A DNA stretch of 64,000 nt from contig CM029367.1 in NCBI GenBank assembly GCA_017165825.1, positions 29,120,096-29,184,095 on the forward strand. Reading direction: 5' to 3'. The notes under the pieces are model-generated. The model saw only the letters and a program-made list of their open reading frames with translations. It searched no databases and had not been told where the DNA came from. The translations under genes were made by a program, and so were the position numbers. Below, piece by piece: positions 34,430 to 45,215 of this stretch. The stretch is from Hepsetus odoe (taxonomy: Eukaryota; Chordata; Actinopteri; Characiformes; Hepsetidae). The stretch's first letter is position 1. Each line of letters opens with the position of its first letter.

Positions 34430-34600
34430 ATGCACGGTGACGTCACACCGTGTCCCATTTGCGAAGCGGTTGGGAGGATTTTTGGCCCTTATTGCCTTCC
34501 ATACGGCCGCGTTTCCAGCGCTGTGAGCGGCTCCACGTAGCAGGAAAACCCGGACAGATTAAAGTGTCTCGATCCGCCAGAGGAGGGACACTAACCCGGG
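34430..34600 (+). promoter_or_regulatory. abce1: ABCE1 distal promoter and candidate non-coding exon 1
   Basis: GC content and CpG density rise sharply here. A perfect CRE palindrome TGACGTCA lies at 34438-34445. About 155 bp downstream is a strong splice donor, ACCCGGG|GTGAGT at 34600/34601, so roughly 34460-34600 could be a 5' UTR exon spliced to the ATG exon at 35932. The TSS is inferred. Confidence 0.5.
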
Positions 34601-34727
34601 GTGAGTCCGCGCACACCGAGGCGGAACAAGGCAGGGAAGGGCAGTGTGGAGCCGTTACTGCCTCACCGGTCAGCTGGAGAAACGAGAGGATAAATACTAG
34701 CTTAGCTTAGCTTTAGCACCCGGACTG

Positions 34728-34860
34728 TCAGAGTCAGGCTTGGAGTCGGAGTCAGGGTTAGAATTGGAGTCAGATTAAGAATCAGGGTTAGAGTCAGGGT
34801 GGCAGTGTCAGTCCGAGTCAGGATTAGAGTTAGAGTCAGGGTGACAGTCAGGTGGGAGAA
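34728..34860 (+). repeat. Degenerate GAGTCAGGGTTA-type tandem repeat
   Basis: Repeated units such as GAGTCAGGGTTAGA with a 6-bp sub-period. The minus strand would read mainly Thr-Leu. It sits between the two promoter clusters of ABCE1. Confidence 0.75.
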
Positions 34861-34944
34861 CCTGCTGAATGAGCGCGCGCGCGCACACACAGTTCAAGAA
34901 CATGTTTGGGAATTCTCGGCCCGCTGAAGCGCGTAGTTTTCACC

Positions 34945-34976
34945 TGACGTCACATTGGTAAAGCCCCGCCCACGTG
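34945..34976 (+). promoter_or_regulatory. abce1: ABCE1 proximal promoter cluster: CRE, CCAAT, GC box, E-box
   Basis: In 32 bp there is TGACGTCA (34945-34952), the inverted CCAAT core ATTGG (34954-34958), a GC box CCCCGCCC (34964-34971) and the E-box CACGTG (34971-34976). This resembles a housekeeping-gene core promoter and could start transcription near 35000, with a possible donor CAG|GTGAAG near 35127. Confidence 0.55.
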
Positions 34977-35408
34977 GAGGGCAAACGGGTCCTGTCGCTG
35001 CCCTCCACTTATAATTTTGACCAGATTTACATGTGTTCGTTTAGTGGACATCATTTTCCAAAGTGACTTCTAAGGGAGGAAAATGTACAAAAGTGTAAAT
35101 TAAAATTCCCGAGCGGTACCGTGTCAGGTGAAGTTATGTGTGTTAGGAAAGTGTTCTCGCAAAAGATGATCTTGAAGCCCTGCTGTGACAGTTATGGGTA
35201 GTTTCTTCATCATCAGGGAACCGGAATAGCCTGGACAGATGTTGTCTAATTGGACGCACTAACATCGATGATGTACTTCTGTGTTATCCCAACAGAGAAA
35301 CAAGACCCGAGGAGGAGTCGGTGGATTTATAGTACTTGATTTTCTTTGATCACTAAGAATTCCTTCTTATTTCTACCGAGTGTTGGCATTATTAACTCCA
35401 CAGTGGAA

Positions 35409-35583
35409 GAGGGGCCGTGTTTAGGGACTAAGCCCTGGGAGGGGAAGGTTTTGGGTTTGAATCCCAGATCCTTAGGTTCCCATGAGGTAGCCTTGAGCAA
35501 GGTACTGTCCCCATACCGCTCTCTCTCTGCGCTGGATCTGGCTGTGCTGTTTCCCCATGGCACGTAGTCACTTTCACTTTAGT
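35409..35583 (+). repeat. SINE family A, diverged, in ABCE1 5' intron
   Basis: 'tttagggactaagccctggg', B box 'gggtttgaatccca', 'gagcaaggtactgtcccc' and a terminal 'agtcactttcactttag' are still readable. The 3' module is shortened. Confidence 0.7.
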
Positions 35584-35834
35584 TCACTTTAAAATCGACA
35601 CAGCTGACTGTACTTCTGTAAACTTTCAAGGTAGCACCGGTGTAAGGGGAGGGCTTCTCCACAAGATAGATATCTTCGGTGATGTTGAGCTCTGTTGTTG
35701 ACACCCAGAGGCTGGTGCTGCATAGAGATGGAAAATCTTAGTTTTTCTTTGTAATCAGAGGGAGAATCTACTTGCCCATGCTGATTTGCTAACTTGGTAT
35801 GGTTTGGTCAGGACTGTTTTGCTGTTATGTAACT

Positions 35835-35836
<2 letters not shown>

Positions 35837-35874
<38 letters not shown>
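35837..35874. repeat. (GT)n microsatellite
   Basis: About 19 GT units, slightly impure at the left edge, less than 60 bp upstream of the ABCE1 start exon. Confidence 0.95.
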
Positions 35875-35878
<4 letters not shown>

Positions 35879-35931
35879 ATAAGGTCCGGTTAGAAGCTCT
35901 CCTCAGCCCGTTCTCATGAGAGTGGGACAGC

Positions 35932-36034
35932 ATGTCTGAAAAGCCCATCCGAATCGCCATCGTCAACCATGACAAGTGCAAGCCAAAGAAATGCCGGCAA
36001 GAATGCAAGAAGAGCTGCCCGGTGGTCCGGATGG
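35932..36034 (+). CDS. abce1: ABCE1 coding exon 1: start and first Fe-S cysteines
   Basis: Starts MSEKPIRIAIVNHDKCKPKK and ends after VVRM in phase 1 at donor G|GTAAGA. The acceptor is either GGGACAG just before the ATG or CTCCTCAG about 23 bp earlier. Confidence 0.96.
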
Positions 36035-36613
36035 GTAAGAACAGCGACTGTACTCCTGTCGGGACGTTTCTCACACACAGGCTGCTCACTGTATTCAGCC
36101 GCCCTATAAATAAAACCAGCTTGTGTTCCTGAAGCAATAGTCTTTTAAGTGTAGTTTAATATTTTAGGAAGGAATGGCTTTTTGCTTCTTCTGCTTTATC
36201 TGACTGGAAATTATGCTTTATGCAGGCAAGCTGTGCATAGAGGTCACTCCACAGAGCAAAATAGTTTGGATATCTGAGTCACTCTGTATCGGCTGTGGGA
36301 TCTGCATTAAGGTATGTCAAGGTTTTTATTAAAAGTGTTTTTTAGAAGATGAAGAAGAAACCAAATTTGCCACCAGATAGAAATGGGAGTGAATGAATTG
36401 GGTAAAATCTAATTGCAATTATTGCAATCCATTTATCATCTTAACCACTTACGCTTACCTGGGTCGCAGGATGCTGGAACCTGTCCCGGGACAGGAAAGC
36501 ATCCTAAAAAGGCAAGGCAGACCAGTATTAACACACAAACTCAGTCACACCAAGCAGGCAGTTGAGCATCACCAACATGTATGTCTTTGCTGGAGGGAAC
36601 AAGAGCACCTGGA

Positions 36614-36650
<37 letters not shown>

Positions 36651-39600
36651 TTCTTCTTTTCCACTGCAGCTGTAGCAGTGAGAACCATTCTACATCTCCA
36701 CTCTGCCCGGTGGGAGCCGGGAGACGACACAGGGAACATCACATGCTGCTCCTGCTCCGCTGACCAATCAAATCCTGCCATTTCAAGTTCTTAATCATTT
36801 CTTTCTTTGTGTGCTCTCTACTTTCTGTTGTACTTCCTGAAATGGCCAAATTTCAGAGCATTAATTTTTGAATACACATCTACAGGCTCACCGCTTTTTC
36901 TTTGTCTAAAGTTGACTCCACCCACTCCTAGTGACATCACAGGTTCTCCAGACCAGTAAAGTTTGGGTGCCAGGGTGCAGCGGAGTATGGAGCAAAGTTT
37001 TGTGTTTTTTTTTTTCTCCCCCCCCCCAGCAGAAACCGTTTCAGATTAGAAACCAGCAAATGAAAGACACTGACACCTGTGCATCTGAAAAGGAGAAAGA
37101 GAGAACATGCGAGCTCTGGCCTATAATTAAGACCTTACAATTTGAAAATGTCCCGTTAGAAACCATTGGTGAATAATCACTTCTTTTTCACGTTTTGGCT
37201 TAATGTTTGGTTTTTGCCGAGCAGTGACTGTAGACTGAAATATGCCCAGCAATGACTTTGTTTCTTTTCCTTTAATTTGAACAGAAATGTCCATTTGGGG
37301 CCTTGGCCATTGTCAATCTGCCCAGCAACCTGGAGAAAGAGACCACTCACAGATACTGCGCTAACTCTTTCAAGCTGCACAGGTAAGACGGTCTGCATGA
37401 TCAGGTGGATGATCTGTGATAGATCTATGATCCTCAGCTAAAACCGTCGACATGGTTACAGGTTACCTATCCCCAGACCAGGAGAGGTTTTAGGACTGGT
37501 TGGCACAAATGGCATCGGGAAGTCCACCGCGCTGAAGATCCTTGCAGGAAAGCAGAAGCCGAACCTGGGGAAATACGATGTGAGTCAGTGGGAAGGATGC
37601 ATGCATGGAGAAGAATTGCCTTTGTTCAAGGCTGATGTGGAGAAAGCTTGCTCAGACGTGCGGTTATGGGACTTATTTTATGTAGAATATAATTCCCAGT
37701 GAAAAAATGCGTTCATATATTTGTCAACAAAAATGGATCCAAAAAATCACACATACAGATTAGGCCTTCCAAAACCAGAAAAATCAAAGTGGATATTTAA
37801 AAAGAAATTATTTTCAGATTTATATCCCCACTCCTTGAGCGATCATCCCATCATTACACGAAATAAAATTCAGTTTAAGAGTTTTGTGCGCTATTAAGAA
37901 AAGAAATGCACCAAATTCCCAGAATTAAATCAAAGGAGAGCTTGTAAAAAGAATCTTAGTGCAGCCTACACACAACCTGTTCCCAGCTAAGATACAATAG
38001 ACAGTAAAAACACTTTTTTTTTTTTTTAAATTAATTTATTTTTTTATAGGCTCCCCCTGACTGGCAGGAGATCCTGGCCTACTTCCGAGGCTCTGAGCTG
38101 CAGAACTACTTCACCAAAATCCTGGAGGACGATCTGAAAGCTATCGTGAAGCCGCAGTACGTGGACCAGATCCCCAAAACTGTCAAGGTCAGCTTCGCAG
38201 ATGGAAAAGTTCAGTTTTTGCTGATTGATAGAAATGATTTATGGGGCAGCGGTGGTCTAGTGGTTAGGGAGTTCCCCCCGCATCGGAAGACTGTGGGTTC
38301 GATTCCCTCACCAGTAGGTTGCCCTGAGGTACCCTTGAGCAAGGTACCGTCCCCGTCACTGCTCCCCGGGCGCTTTCAATAGCTGCACAGTGTTTGCATG
38401 GGTTAAATGCAGAGGTCCAACTTCGTTGTGGTTCACTGTGTGCTGTACTGTGACCTCGCAATGATGAGGGTTGTCACTTTCACTTGATGATAGACCTGTG
38501 ACTCTGTTTTGTAGGGCAGCGTGGGCTCCATTCTGAGCAGGAAGGACGACACTAAGACGGAGGCAATCGTCTGCGAGCAGCTCGGTATGTTGACCGGTGT
38601 ACTTGGCGTTCGTAGTGAGTAGGTGAAGGACATTACCGTGCCAAATTCCTTTCTTCGTATTTAAGAAAAGAAATGAGACAGTAGGTGCTGGGATTCATTA
38701 CAGCATGTAAATGCAGTCTAGAACACAGAGGGTTAATATAATTCAGCTTTAAAGGCCGTTTATTATAGCCACCGCTATTCTTTAGCATAGCCTGAACTCT
38801 CTTAGACCAGCTTTCTCGCAATTTCTCACTTCTCCAGGCTTCTTGAAGGACGTTCTAAAGCTGGCTTTGTTGGTTTAGGCATTTAGTTAGCTGACCGCCG
38901 TCTAGTTTGGGAGGTACAACTATCTAAATTCACTCCTGCAGTGCAAAAGTAAATGGGCTTTGGGGCAGTTGTATGAGAGCGTTGGTGAAGAGTCTCAGGG
39001 TGACGAGAGCAGATAGTGTGCCTGTTTGACGATTGTGCCTGTGTTGACAGATCTGACTCACCTCAAAGAAAGAAATGTCGAGGATCTGTCAGGAGGAGAG
39101 TTGCAGCGTTTTGCCTGTGCTGTGGTCTGCATCCAGAGGGCAGATATGTAAGAGAGGCAGATTTGTAATCTTAAAATAAATAAATAAATAAAAGTTGCTC
39201 TTTGCCAGGTGCATCTCTATCGATAGATCATATATATAATATAATTATGAAGCCACAGTGCATACAGGTGCACCTTCTGACTTATTTCCTGTTTTTTGCA
39301 CCTGCATTTTTCTATTTAGATCTTAGATCTTTAAGGATGGAGACACTGTGGCCCTCAGAGTAACTTTAATTTCCCTCCTTAAAAGATCTGGTATCCATGT
39401 TAGAATTAAAGATGTCTTCTTGTCCTTAATTACTATTAACACCAGGATACGTCTCTAAGTGTGAACAGGCCTCTAGAGTTTAAAACCTGCTGCTGATCTG
39501 TAATAATTTGAACTCTGCTTGCTGTTTCTGTTTCACGCTTCAGTTTCATGTTTGACGAGCCCTCCAGTTACCTGGATGTGAAGCAGCGGCTGAAAGCTGC

Positions 39601-40918
39601 CATCACCATTCGCTCCCTTATCACACCAGACAGGTGGGCGGGGCCCAGAGAGCCAATTATCAGTGCTTCTCCCAATATCGCAGCTACTTGTGTCTTTCCT
39701 GAGCTGTCCTCTCCTGCAGCTTAGCAACCAAAAAACAGCAATCAGGACATCCCCGATTGCCTTAAAGTTTGTGGTTCATTTTCTAAATCAGCGAACAATC
39801 TGCTTCTTGACTCTCTGCCAGGCAAAAAGTGTTTCCTGGAGGGTTTTCACCCCTTTTTTATTTTCTTTTTTTTTCTTTATTTTTTGATTGATTGATTTAA
39901 TATTTGATGTTATTGTTCTACAAGGTTTTCTAAGCTTCCTCCATTGGCTTTTTCAGCCCAGACCACTGATCCAAATTAGGCCTTTACATGATTAAATTTG
40001 TTTTTAAAATCCGCTAGTTTACTTAAATTAAAATTTAATTTGCAGGCAATTTTTTTTATCTAATTTGCAGGCTTTTTTTTTTTTTTTAATCTTATTTATG
40101 GATTAGTTTCCATCTTATTTCAAATGCATGTTAATTATTTTACTTTATTATTTACAGGCTAATTTTGTCTTATTGTACTTTATTGTTTTTTGTGAGCCTT
40201 TGACGTATAAAGCTATTTGATCCCTACATTTCCTTGGGGATCAGTAAACTCTTCCTGCCTGCCAGTCTGTCTCTCTGTCCGCATTGGCTGTTGGCTCACA
40301 CCATGATGTTTGTCATGTTCTTTTAGGTACATTATTGTTGTGGAGCACGACCTGAGTGTTCTGGACTATCTGTCTGACTTCATCTGTTGTCTATATGGAG
40401 TCCCCAGTGCATACGGCGTTGTGACCATGCCTTTCAGCGTTCGAGAAGGTACCAAACTTTCTGGTGTTTAAAGTGGCAACTTCACTAAATATACCAGAAG
40501 TGAATCAAAGCAAGGAAGCAAGACGTTCTGGGGCTTAATTCCCAGGTGGGACGATCCGGGTCCTGCCCGTAATCATAATCGGGATAAGCGGTTATGAAAA
40601 ATACTGTGTGTGTGTGTGCTTTTGCCTTCACCTGTTCTCTCTGAGAGGGCTACAGATCCATCCTACCCTAAGCCTAAGCCTTACTGTTATCCCCAGGCAT
40701 CAATATCTTCCTGGATGGATACGTGCCGACGGAGAATCTCCGCTTCCGCGAGACCTCCCTGGTGTTTAAAGTGGCAGAAACGGCCACCGAGGAGGAGGTG
40801 AAGAAGATGTGCCGCTACCAGTACCCCAACATGAAGAAGGTGATGGGAGACTTCGAGCTGCAGATCGTGGAGGGGGAGTTCACGGACTCCGAGATCATGG
40901 TCATGCTCGGAGAGAATG
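35932..40918 (+). CDS. abce1: ABCE1 (RNase L inhibitor/Rli1), part 1: coding exons 1-10
   Basis: ABCE1 is a cytosolic ATPase that splits ribosomes after termination and works with eRF1 and initiation factors. Exons 35932-36034, 36226-36311, 37285-37382, 37462-37579, 38050-38187, 38515-38584, 39051-39147, 39544-39633, 40327-40448 and 40697-40918 join in phase to 381 codons plus one base. They encode the two-cluster ferredoxin domain (CKPKKCRQECKKSCP and CIGCGICIKKCP), all of NBD1 (Walker A GTNGIGKST, signature LSGGE, Walker B FMFDEPSSYLD, switch VEHDLSVLDYLS) and the start of NBD2 up to GEN. The reading frame breaks off inside the second Walker A, and no exon 11 follows on this strand before the gap at 41786. 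The rest lies on the opposite strand at 49113-45168. All splice sites are GT-AG and no residue looks damaged. Confidence 0.97.
36226..36311 (+). CDS. abce1: ABCE1 coding exon 2: second Fe-S cluster motif
   Basis: Encodes GKLCIEVTPQSKIVWISESL and CIGCGICIK. Donor AAG|GTATGT, phase 0. Confidence 0.97.
36428..36660 (-). repeat. DANA-like SINE fragment plus (CA)n in ABCE1 intron 2
   Basis: Inverted tail-type sequence ('aaccacttacgcttacctgg', 'gatgctggaacctgtcccgg') and 'acatgtatgtctttgctgga' of the body. It ends in an uninterrupted CA run at 36617-36649. Confidence 0.55.
37285..37382 (+). CDS. abce1: ABCE1 coding exon 3: end of Fe-S domain
   Basis: Encodes KCPFGALAIVNLPSNLEKET, then THRYCANSFKLH, ending in phase 2 at AG|GTAAGA. 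Confidence 0.97.
37462..37579 (+). CDS. abce1: ABCE1 coding exon 4: NBD1 Walker A
   Basis: Encodes GEVLGLVGTNGIGKSTALKI, containing the P-loop that binds ATP in NBD1. It ends GKYD at GAT|GTGAGT, phase 0. Confidence 0.98.
38050..38187 (+). CDS. abce1: ABCE1 coding exon 5: NBD1 helical region
   Basis: Encodes PPDWQEILAYFRGSELQNYF through IVKPQYVDQIPKTVK. The intron before it ends in T-rich TTTTTATAG; donor AAG|GTCAGC, phase 0. Confidence 0.97.
38243..38485 (+). repeat. SINE family A, full length, in ABCE1 intron 5
   Basis: One of the cleanest copies in the window: head, B box 'gggttcgattccc', 'gctccccgggcgctttcaat', 'gttcactgtgtgctgtactg' and terminal 'gtcactttcactt'. It occupies most of the 327-bp intron and ends about 30 bp before the exon 6 acceptor. 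Confidence 0.92.
38515..38584 (+). CDS. abce1: ABCE1 coding exon 6
   Basis: Encodes GSVGSILSRKDDTKTEAIVC and EQL, between acceptor TTTTGTAG and donor CTCG|GTATGT. Phase 0 to 1. Confidence 0.96.
39051..39147 (+). CDS. abce1: ABCE1 coding exon 7: NBD1 signature motif
   Basis: Encodes DLTHLKERNVEDLSGGELQR, where LSGGE is the ABC signature of NBD1, then FACAVVCIQRAD. It ends in phase 2. Confidence 0.98.
39544..39633 (+). CDS. abce1: ABCE1 coding exon 8: NBD1 Walker B
   Basis: Encodes IFMFDEPSSYLDVKQRLKAA, with the catalytic glutamate of Walker B and the D-loop, then ITIRSLITPD. Ends AG|GTGGGC. Confidence 0.98.
40327..40448 (+). CDS. abce1: ABCE1 coding exon 9: NBD1 H-switch and hinge
   Basis: Encodes YIIVVEHDLSVLDYLSDFIC, including the switch histidine, then CLYGVPSAYGVVTMPFSVRE. 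Phase 2 to 1. Confidence 0.98.
40697..40918 (+). CDS. abce1: ABCE1 coding exon 10: hinge and start of NBD2
   Basis: Encodes INIFLDGYVPTENLRFRETS through GEFTDSEIMVMLGEN and one base of the next Gly codon. It is the last ABCE1 exon on the + strand, and the Walker A of NBD2 is cut between GEN and GTGKTT at this splice site. Confidence 0.97.
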
Positions 40919-41785
40919 GTGAGGGAAGGAGTGAAGAAACTGCAGGACCTTTTTGTTCAAACCACTAAACTCTTTTAGATCTCCAAGATTTGTAGTTTAA
41001 TAGTAAAGAGAATCTGTGCAAATGCAACAAACCAACACAAAACACATCATCTGTGTTAAAGAATAATCCAATCAATGAGCCAATTTAATAAAAGGGGTGA
41101 ATTAATTTAGCTACACCTGCGAACCTGCCTGCCCTGTTAATCGACACGGCTTAAAAACAGACTTTGTATTGATGTGAACTTCTCTAAAAGGTCTCAACAA
41201 ACCGCACCATCAAACTGAAAATTGTTTTTTGGGTTGGCTTTTGTATGAAACTACATTTTTGTGGAGATACACAGTGCTTTGAATAAACTAAAATAGAATT
41301 CTTTTTCATAGCACTGTATATTCTGGATACAAAGATCACATTTTATGATCTTTTATATTTTATGACCTTGTTGGTGCAAAAAAATAGCATTTTATTCCTG
41401 TCACACTGGCTTCTCTTGGGGACATCGAGTGGATTAAATGAAGGAAACGGGAATGAAGGTTTTAGTACGACAGTATGCAAAGTGTGTAGAGATACAAGGT
41501 TCTAGATAAAGTGGTTCCAACCACTCAACATTCGGCAGTAAACTAATCCCCTGATCATCTGGAATCATCTGCACCTGTTTCTTCACTGCTTCTGGAATCA
41601 TCTGCACCTGTTTCTTCATTGCTTCGTGTCTTAAGTCAGATGCTTTGTTCTGCTTGAAGGTTCAGACGTAGATCACTGTGTGGATTAACCAACACAAAAC
41701 ACTCAAACTGCTCAGGTACAGAGATTGGACTGAAAATGAGAGACAACAACACTGTCCTTCAGGAAGATCTGGAGAACTGCTCAGG
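40919..41785. other. ABCE1 intron 10 (left part), up to assembly gap
   Basis: AT-rich intron sequence, then a reversed family E repeat from about 41440. No exon 11 candidate was found here. Confidence 0.7.
41440..41785 (-). repeat. Family E repeat running into gap 1
   Basis: Reverse orientation. It contains 'gatacaaggttctagataaa', a doubled 'tggaatcatctgcacctgtt' block, 'gatcactgtgtggattaacc', then the 69-bp unit ('gagagacaacaacactgtcc') up to the first N. Reads probably failed in the tandem array. Confidence 0.7.
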
Positions 41786-42166
41786 NNNNNNNNNNNNNNN
41801 NNNNNNNNNNNNNNNNNNNNNNNNNNNNNNNNNNNNNNNNNNNNNNNNNNNNNNNNNNNNNNNNNNNNNNNNNNNNNNNNNNNNNNNNNNNNNNNNNNNN
41901 NNNNNNNNNNNNNNNNNNNNNNNNNNNNNNNNNNNNNNNNNNNNNNNNNNNNNNNNNNNNNNNNNNNNNNNNNNNNNNNNNNNNNNNNNNNNNNNNNNNN
42001 NNNNNNNNNNNNNNNNNNNNNNNNNNNNNNNNNNNNNNNNNNNNNNNNNNNNNNNNNNNNNNNNNNNNNNNNNNNNNNNNNNNNNNNNNNNNNNNNNNNN
42101 NNNNNNNNNNNNNNNNNNNNNNNNNNNNNNNNNNNNNNNNNNNNNNNNNNNNNNNNNNNNNNNNNN
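41786..42166. other. Assembly gap 1 (381 N)
   Basis: Run of N. The left edge is the 69-bp family E tandem unit; the right edge is a TA dinucleotide repeat. Confidence 1.

Positions 42167-42190
<24 letters not shown>
42167..42190. repeat. (TA)n at the left edge of the middle contig
   Basis: TA units running out of the gap, followed by CACACATATATA. Confidence 0.95.
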
Positions 42191-42198
<8 letters not shown>

Positions 42199-43110
42199 TA
42201 AATTTATGAGCCATAATAGAATAATAAATAAATAAATGCCATTAAATTGCACATGAATATTCAATGTAGTAAATAAATATTTACAATTGTTTAAAATAAA
42301 TAAAAGTTAAATATTAAGTAAATAAAGAATAGCGAGGACGTGAGTTTACTTTGCGCACAAATTGTAATTTGACTGGGGCACCGGAAGTCTTGCACACGCA
42401 TGTGTGTATGTTTATACACGCACAGATGCAGAGGATATGAAAATTGTAATAAAATTTATATCCTGATTATACACAGTAGAAAACATATGACTTGAGAAAA
42501 CCACTGAAAAAGCAAAAAATGAATCATGTTTAAACAGTCATGCGATGAGGAACACCTCCCGCTAAACCTGAGCTCACCTCCTGGACGTTGCACCTTTAAA
42601 CCACTACATGTTGTGTTTTTTTTTTTATTTTATTTTATTTTTGTAGCTGAAGGTAGTTAAATTTGTGATAGAGAAGGGTGAGCCAGGCTAAGCCAGATTT
42701 GGGGAAAAAGCCCAAATAGGGCCAGATTTACTGTGATGGCACAGAGCGACGAGTGCCACCTTAAAATAATATTTATTATTATAATTATATTCACATATAC
42801 AATATAAACAAATATACAAACATTTAAATCTAGCTACAATTAGCATTGCATTAGCCAAGTCTAAAACTGAAGATGTCTTTGAAAATAACCTATATGCCTA
42901 TAGCTTCCAGATCGGTTGTTAGGGGCAACTGATGAGCGTGCTTTAATTTACATCCCCTGGTGTAAAATCCGAACTTATTTTGATCGTTATGGTTCAGATT
43001 TCTGACTTTTCAGTGTGATTTAAAGAGCAAGTGAAGTTAAAATGTAATTGCACTTAACAAAATTTTAACAATATATGTTAAATATAATGTATATAATATA
43101 ACAATATATG
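42191..43110. other. Non-coding, nothing recognised
   Basis: Very AT-rich. No exon or repeat call can be supported. Confidence 0.45.
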
Positions 43111-43112
43111 TT

Positions 43113-43297
43113 GGGCAGCAGTGGCCTAGTGGTTAGGGAGTTGCCCCAGATTGGAAGATTGTGGGTTCAATTCCCTCACCAGCAGGTTGCCGTGAGGTAC
43201 TGTCCCTGTCACTGCTCCCCGTGCTCTTTCAATAGCTGCACGTGTGTGTATGGGTGAAACACAGAGGCTGAATTTAGCGACAAGAATTTTCACTTTA
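43113..43297 (+). repeat. SINE family A with internal deletion
   Basis: Head and B box 'gggttcaattccc' present. 'acccttgagcaaggt' is lost between 'gtgaggtac' and 'tgtccctg'. It ends 'ttttcactttaaat'. Confidence 0.82.
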
Positions 43298-43299
43298 AA

Positions 43300-44090
43300 T
43301 ATGAATGTTTTTGATTTTGCCTCCCCACCACGCTCCCCTCACGCCACCCAAATCTCTCTTGATCTGCGTGGTGCCCAAACAGATCTACAAATACAAACGC
43401 CCCCTCCCCCCATTACATTTAGGGTCCGGGCACGCTTGTTATGATGGGGCATTTGAATGAAAAAAGCATATTGTTGGCACAAATCTGTGGCGGTACATAA
43501 AATACAAAAAAACAAACCAAAAGCGCTGTCTCTTCTGCATCTGGAGAGCCATGATGTCACCTCCGTCACTCCATTGATCCTGCCTGTGCCATTACAGTCA
43601 CCATAGCACTGTAACTATAGCAGCGGAGGTCAGGGGTCACGCAGATAGGCCTGTAAACTGCTTCAATTGAAGCTGGTCGTTCCTGAGTGGGCTCGCGGGT
43701 ATCGGGTTTACCCATAACCCCGCTCTCTCCCCCGCTGGAACCGCCTCCGATCTGCCCTCCTCCCCCCGTTCCCTCTCCCTCCAGCAGGAGGAGGCCCATC
43801 GATCAGCGCCAATTAACCGCGGCTCTCTAAGGACACCGAGACAGGCCCTTTGCACACACACGCATACACACACATACACAGCCACTGACCAGATCCTGGC
43901 CTCTGATAACCTCTCCCTATTACGGATGTCACTTGCAGCCGTCTGGTGGCGATCGGTTATGTGCTCTGCATGTTAACTGCTGCCTGCTTTCCCTCTGCTC
44001 CCGAGTCTCCACTCAGGCACTGGGCACTGTTCTCCTACAGCATGCAAATCTTTATTCACTGCATGGAAAAGGAAATAATGTCATCGGATG
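43300..44090. other. Complex non-coding block, possible regulatory element
   Basis: Higher GC, no repeat homology, and motif-rich: an octamer ATGCAAAT at 44042-44049 and GATAA-type sites near 43908. Open frames at 43339-43885 overlap one another and resemble nothing. Confidence 0.35.
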
Positions 44091-44495
44091 ATGTCCTTAG
44101 TGTCCCACAGCAACAGATTTTTTAAAAATATAACAAAAAAAAAGAGACAAAATTGGAGATACAAGGTTTTGTTCAGGTGGAAACAATGTATAACTCTTAT
44201 AAGTCATTAATAAAACTGAAACAATATGCTGTCCATCCCACCCACTACAACTTCATTTTTCATGAATGTATGAATTAGTTTACATCTATCTTCCAGAAGC
44301 TGAGAAAACCCTGTTGAAGACAGTCACCCTTATGATTTGTCTGGATTCTTCAGCAGGTGTCACATCATGAAAGTCATGGGAAGAAAACATTTTTTTGTTT
44401 TAATGAAAATGTTTACTTTTCGTTACTCTGCTTCACTACACCGTCCATTTACTGCTAGAATAAAAAAAAATCAACATTACATTTAACCCTGTTTA

Positions 44496-44622
44496 GGAGC
44501 TGCGGTGGCCTAGTCATTAGGAACGAGGTCCCAGGATTGGAAGGTTTTGGGTTCAAATCCCAGACCAGGAGGCTGGCCTGAGGTACCTTGAGCAAGGTAC
44601 CGTCCCTGTCACTGCTCATTAA
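44496..44622 (+). repeat. SINE family A, head and centre only
   Basis: 'gctgcggtggcctagtcatt' to 'taccgtccctgtcactgctc'. The 3' module is absent. Confidence 0.75.
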
Positions 44623-44825
44623 AGTTAGAAAGTGCAAGTTTCAAACAGCAAGGGCTGTGATTTTAATGATATCCTGTTACCCAATATTGATACGATGTAA
44701 CTAGAGGCAGTTTAATTACAAACTTTTTAATAATGAACTCAAGCAACTCTAATCGCAAAAAAATCGCAATTAGAAAAACCTGACATACAGGAAAAAACAA
44801 GCACACGTTCTCGTCCGTATCACTT

Positions 44826-45167
44826 TTAATTACATATTAAAAGACATGGGAGGTGTGATATATCTGCATGGAGAATGCCATTACAGGTAGCCAGACCCTC
44901 TGGTGGCCAAACACTCAAAATGCATTAAGAACCATGCAGAGGAGATGAGTACATTTACCGAGTGTTTCCATTAAAATACCAAGGAAAGGTCATGATTTTT
45001 ATGGATGTTGCTGGAAGGCCGAGTTCAAGTAACAGCAGAGGCAGAAGCTAGCATAAAACAGCAGGTCCACAGTCCATATGAAGGACCTCAGAAGCAGCAA
45101 ACCCATTTCTCCTTTCTTCTCACTCTCTGACTTTAGGGGGACAAATGGATGGATTGGATGTGTTGAT
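44826..45167 (-). other. abce1: Candidate ABCE1 3' UTR
   Basis: Follows the ABCE1 stop on the minus strand. A variant poly(A) signal ATTAAA lies at 44826-44831 (TTTAAT on the + strand). A canonical AATAAA would lie further on at about 44051-44056, so a longer UTR is possible. Confidence 0.4.
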
Positions 45168-45215
45168 CTAGTCATCGAGGAAGAAGTAGTTGCCGCCTTT
45201 CTTCTGCTCCACATC
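45168..45215 (-). CDS. abce1: ABCE1 coding exon 17 (terminal)
   Basis: Encodes DVEQKKGGNYFFLDD and TAG, the highly conserved ABCE1 C-terminus. Acceptor TCCGCAG on the minus strand. Confidence 0.98.
   Translation of the reverse strand, partial: DVEQKKGGNYFFLDD

Noticed and set aside
34702..34890. Thr-Leu-rich repeat protein on the minus strand
   Set aside because: It is a direct translation of the degenerate GAGTCAGGGTTA repeat in an ABCE1 5' intron.
35808..36137. Minus-strand frame of 109 codons opposite ABCE1 exon 1
   Set aside because: It is a shadow of the ABCE1 exon and the adjacent GT repeat.
41662..42264. Open frames of 136-216 codons across the two gaps
   Set aside because: They are made mostly of N positions translated as unknown residues, so they are artefacts of the gaps.
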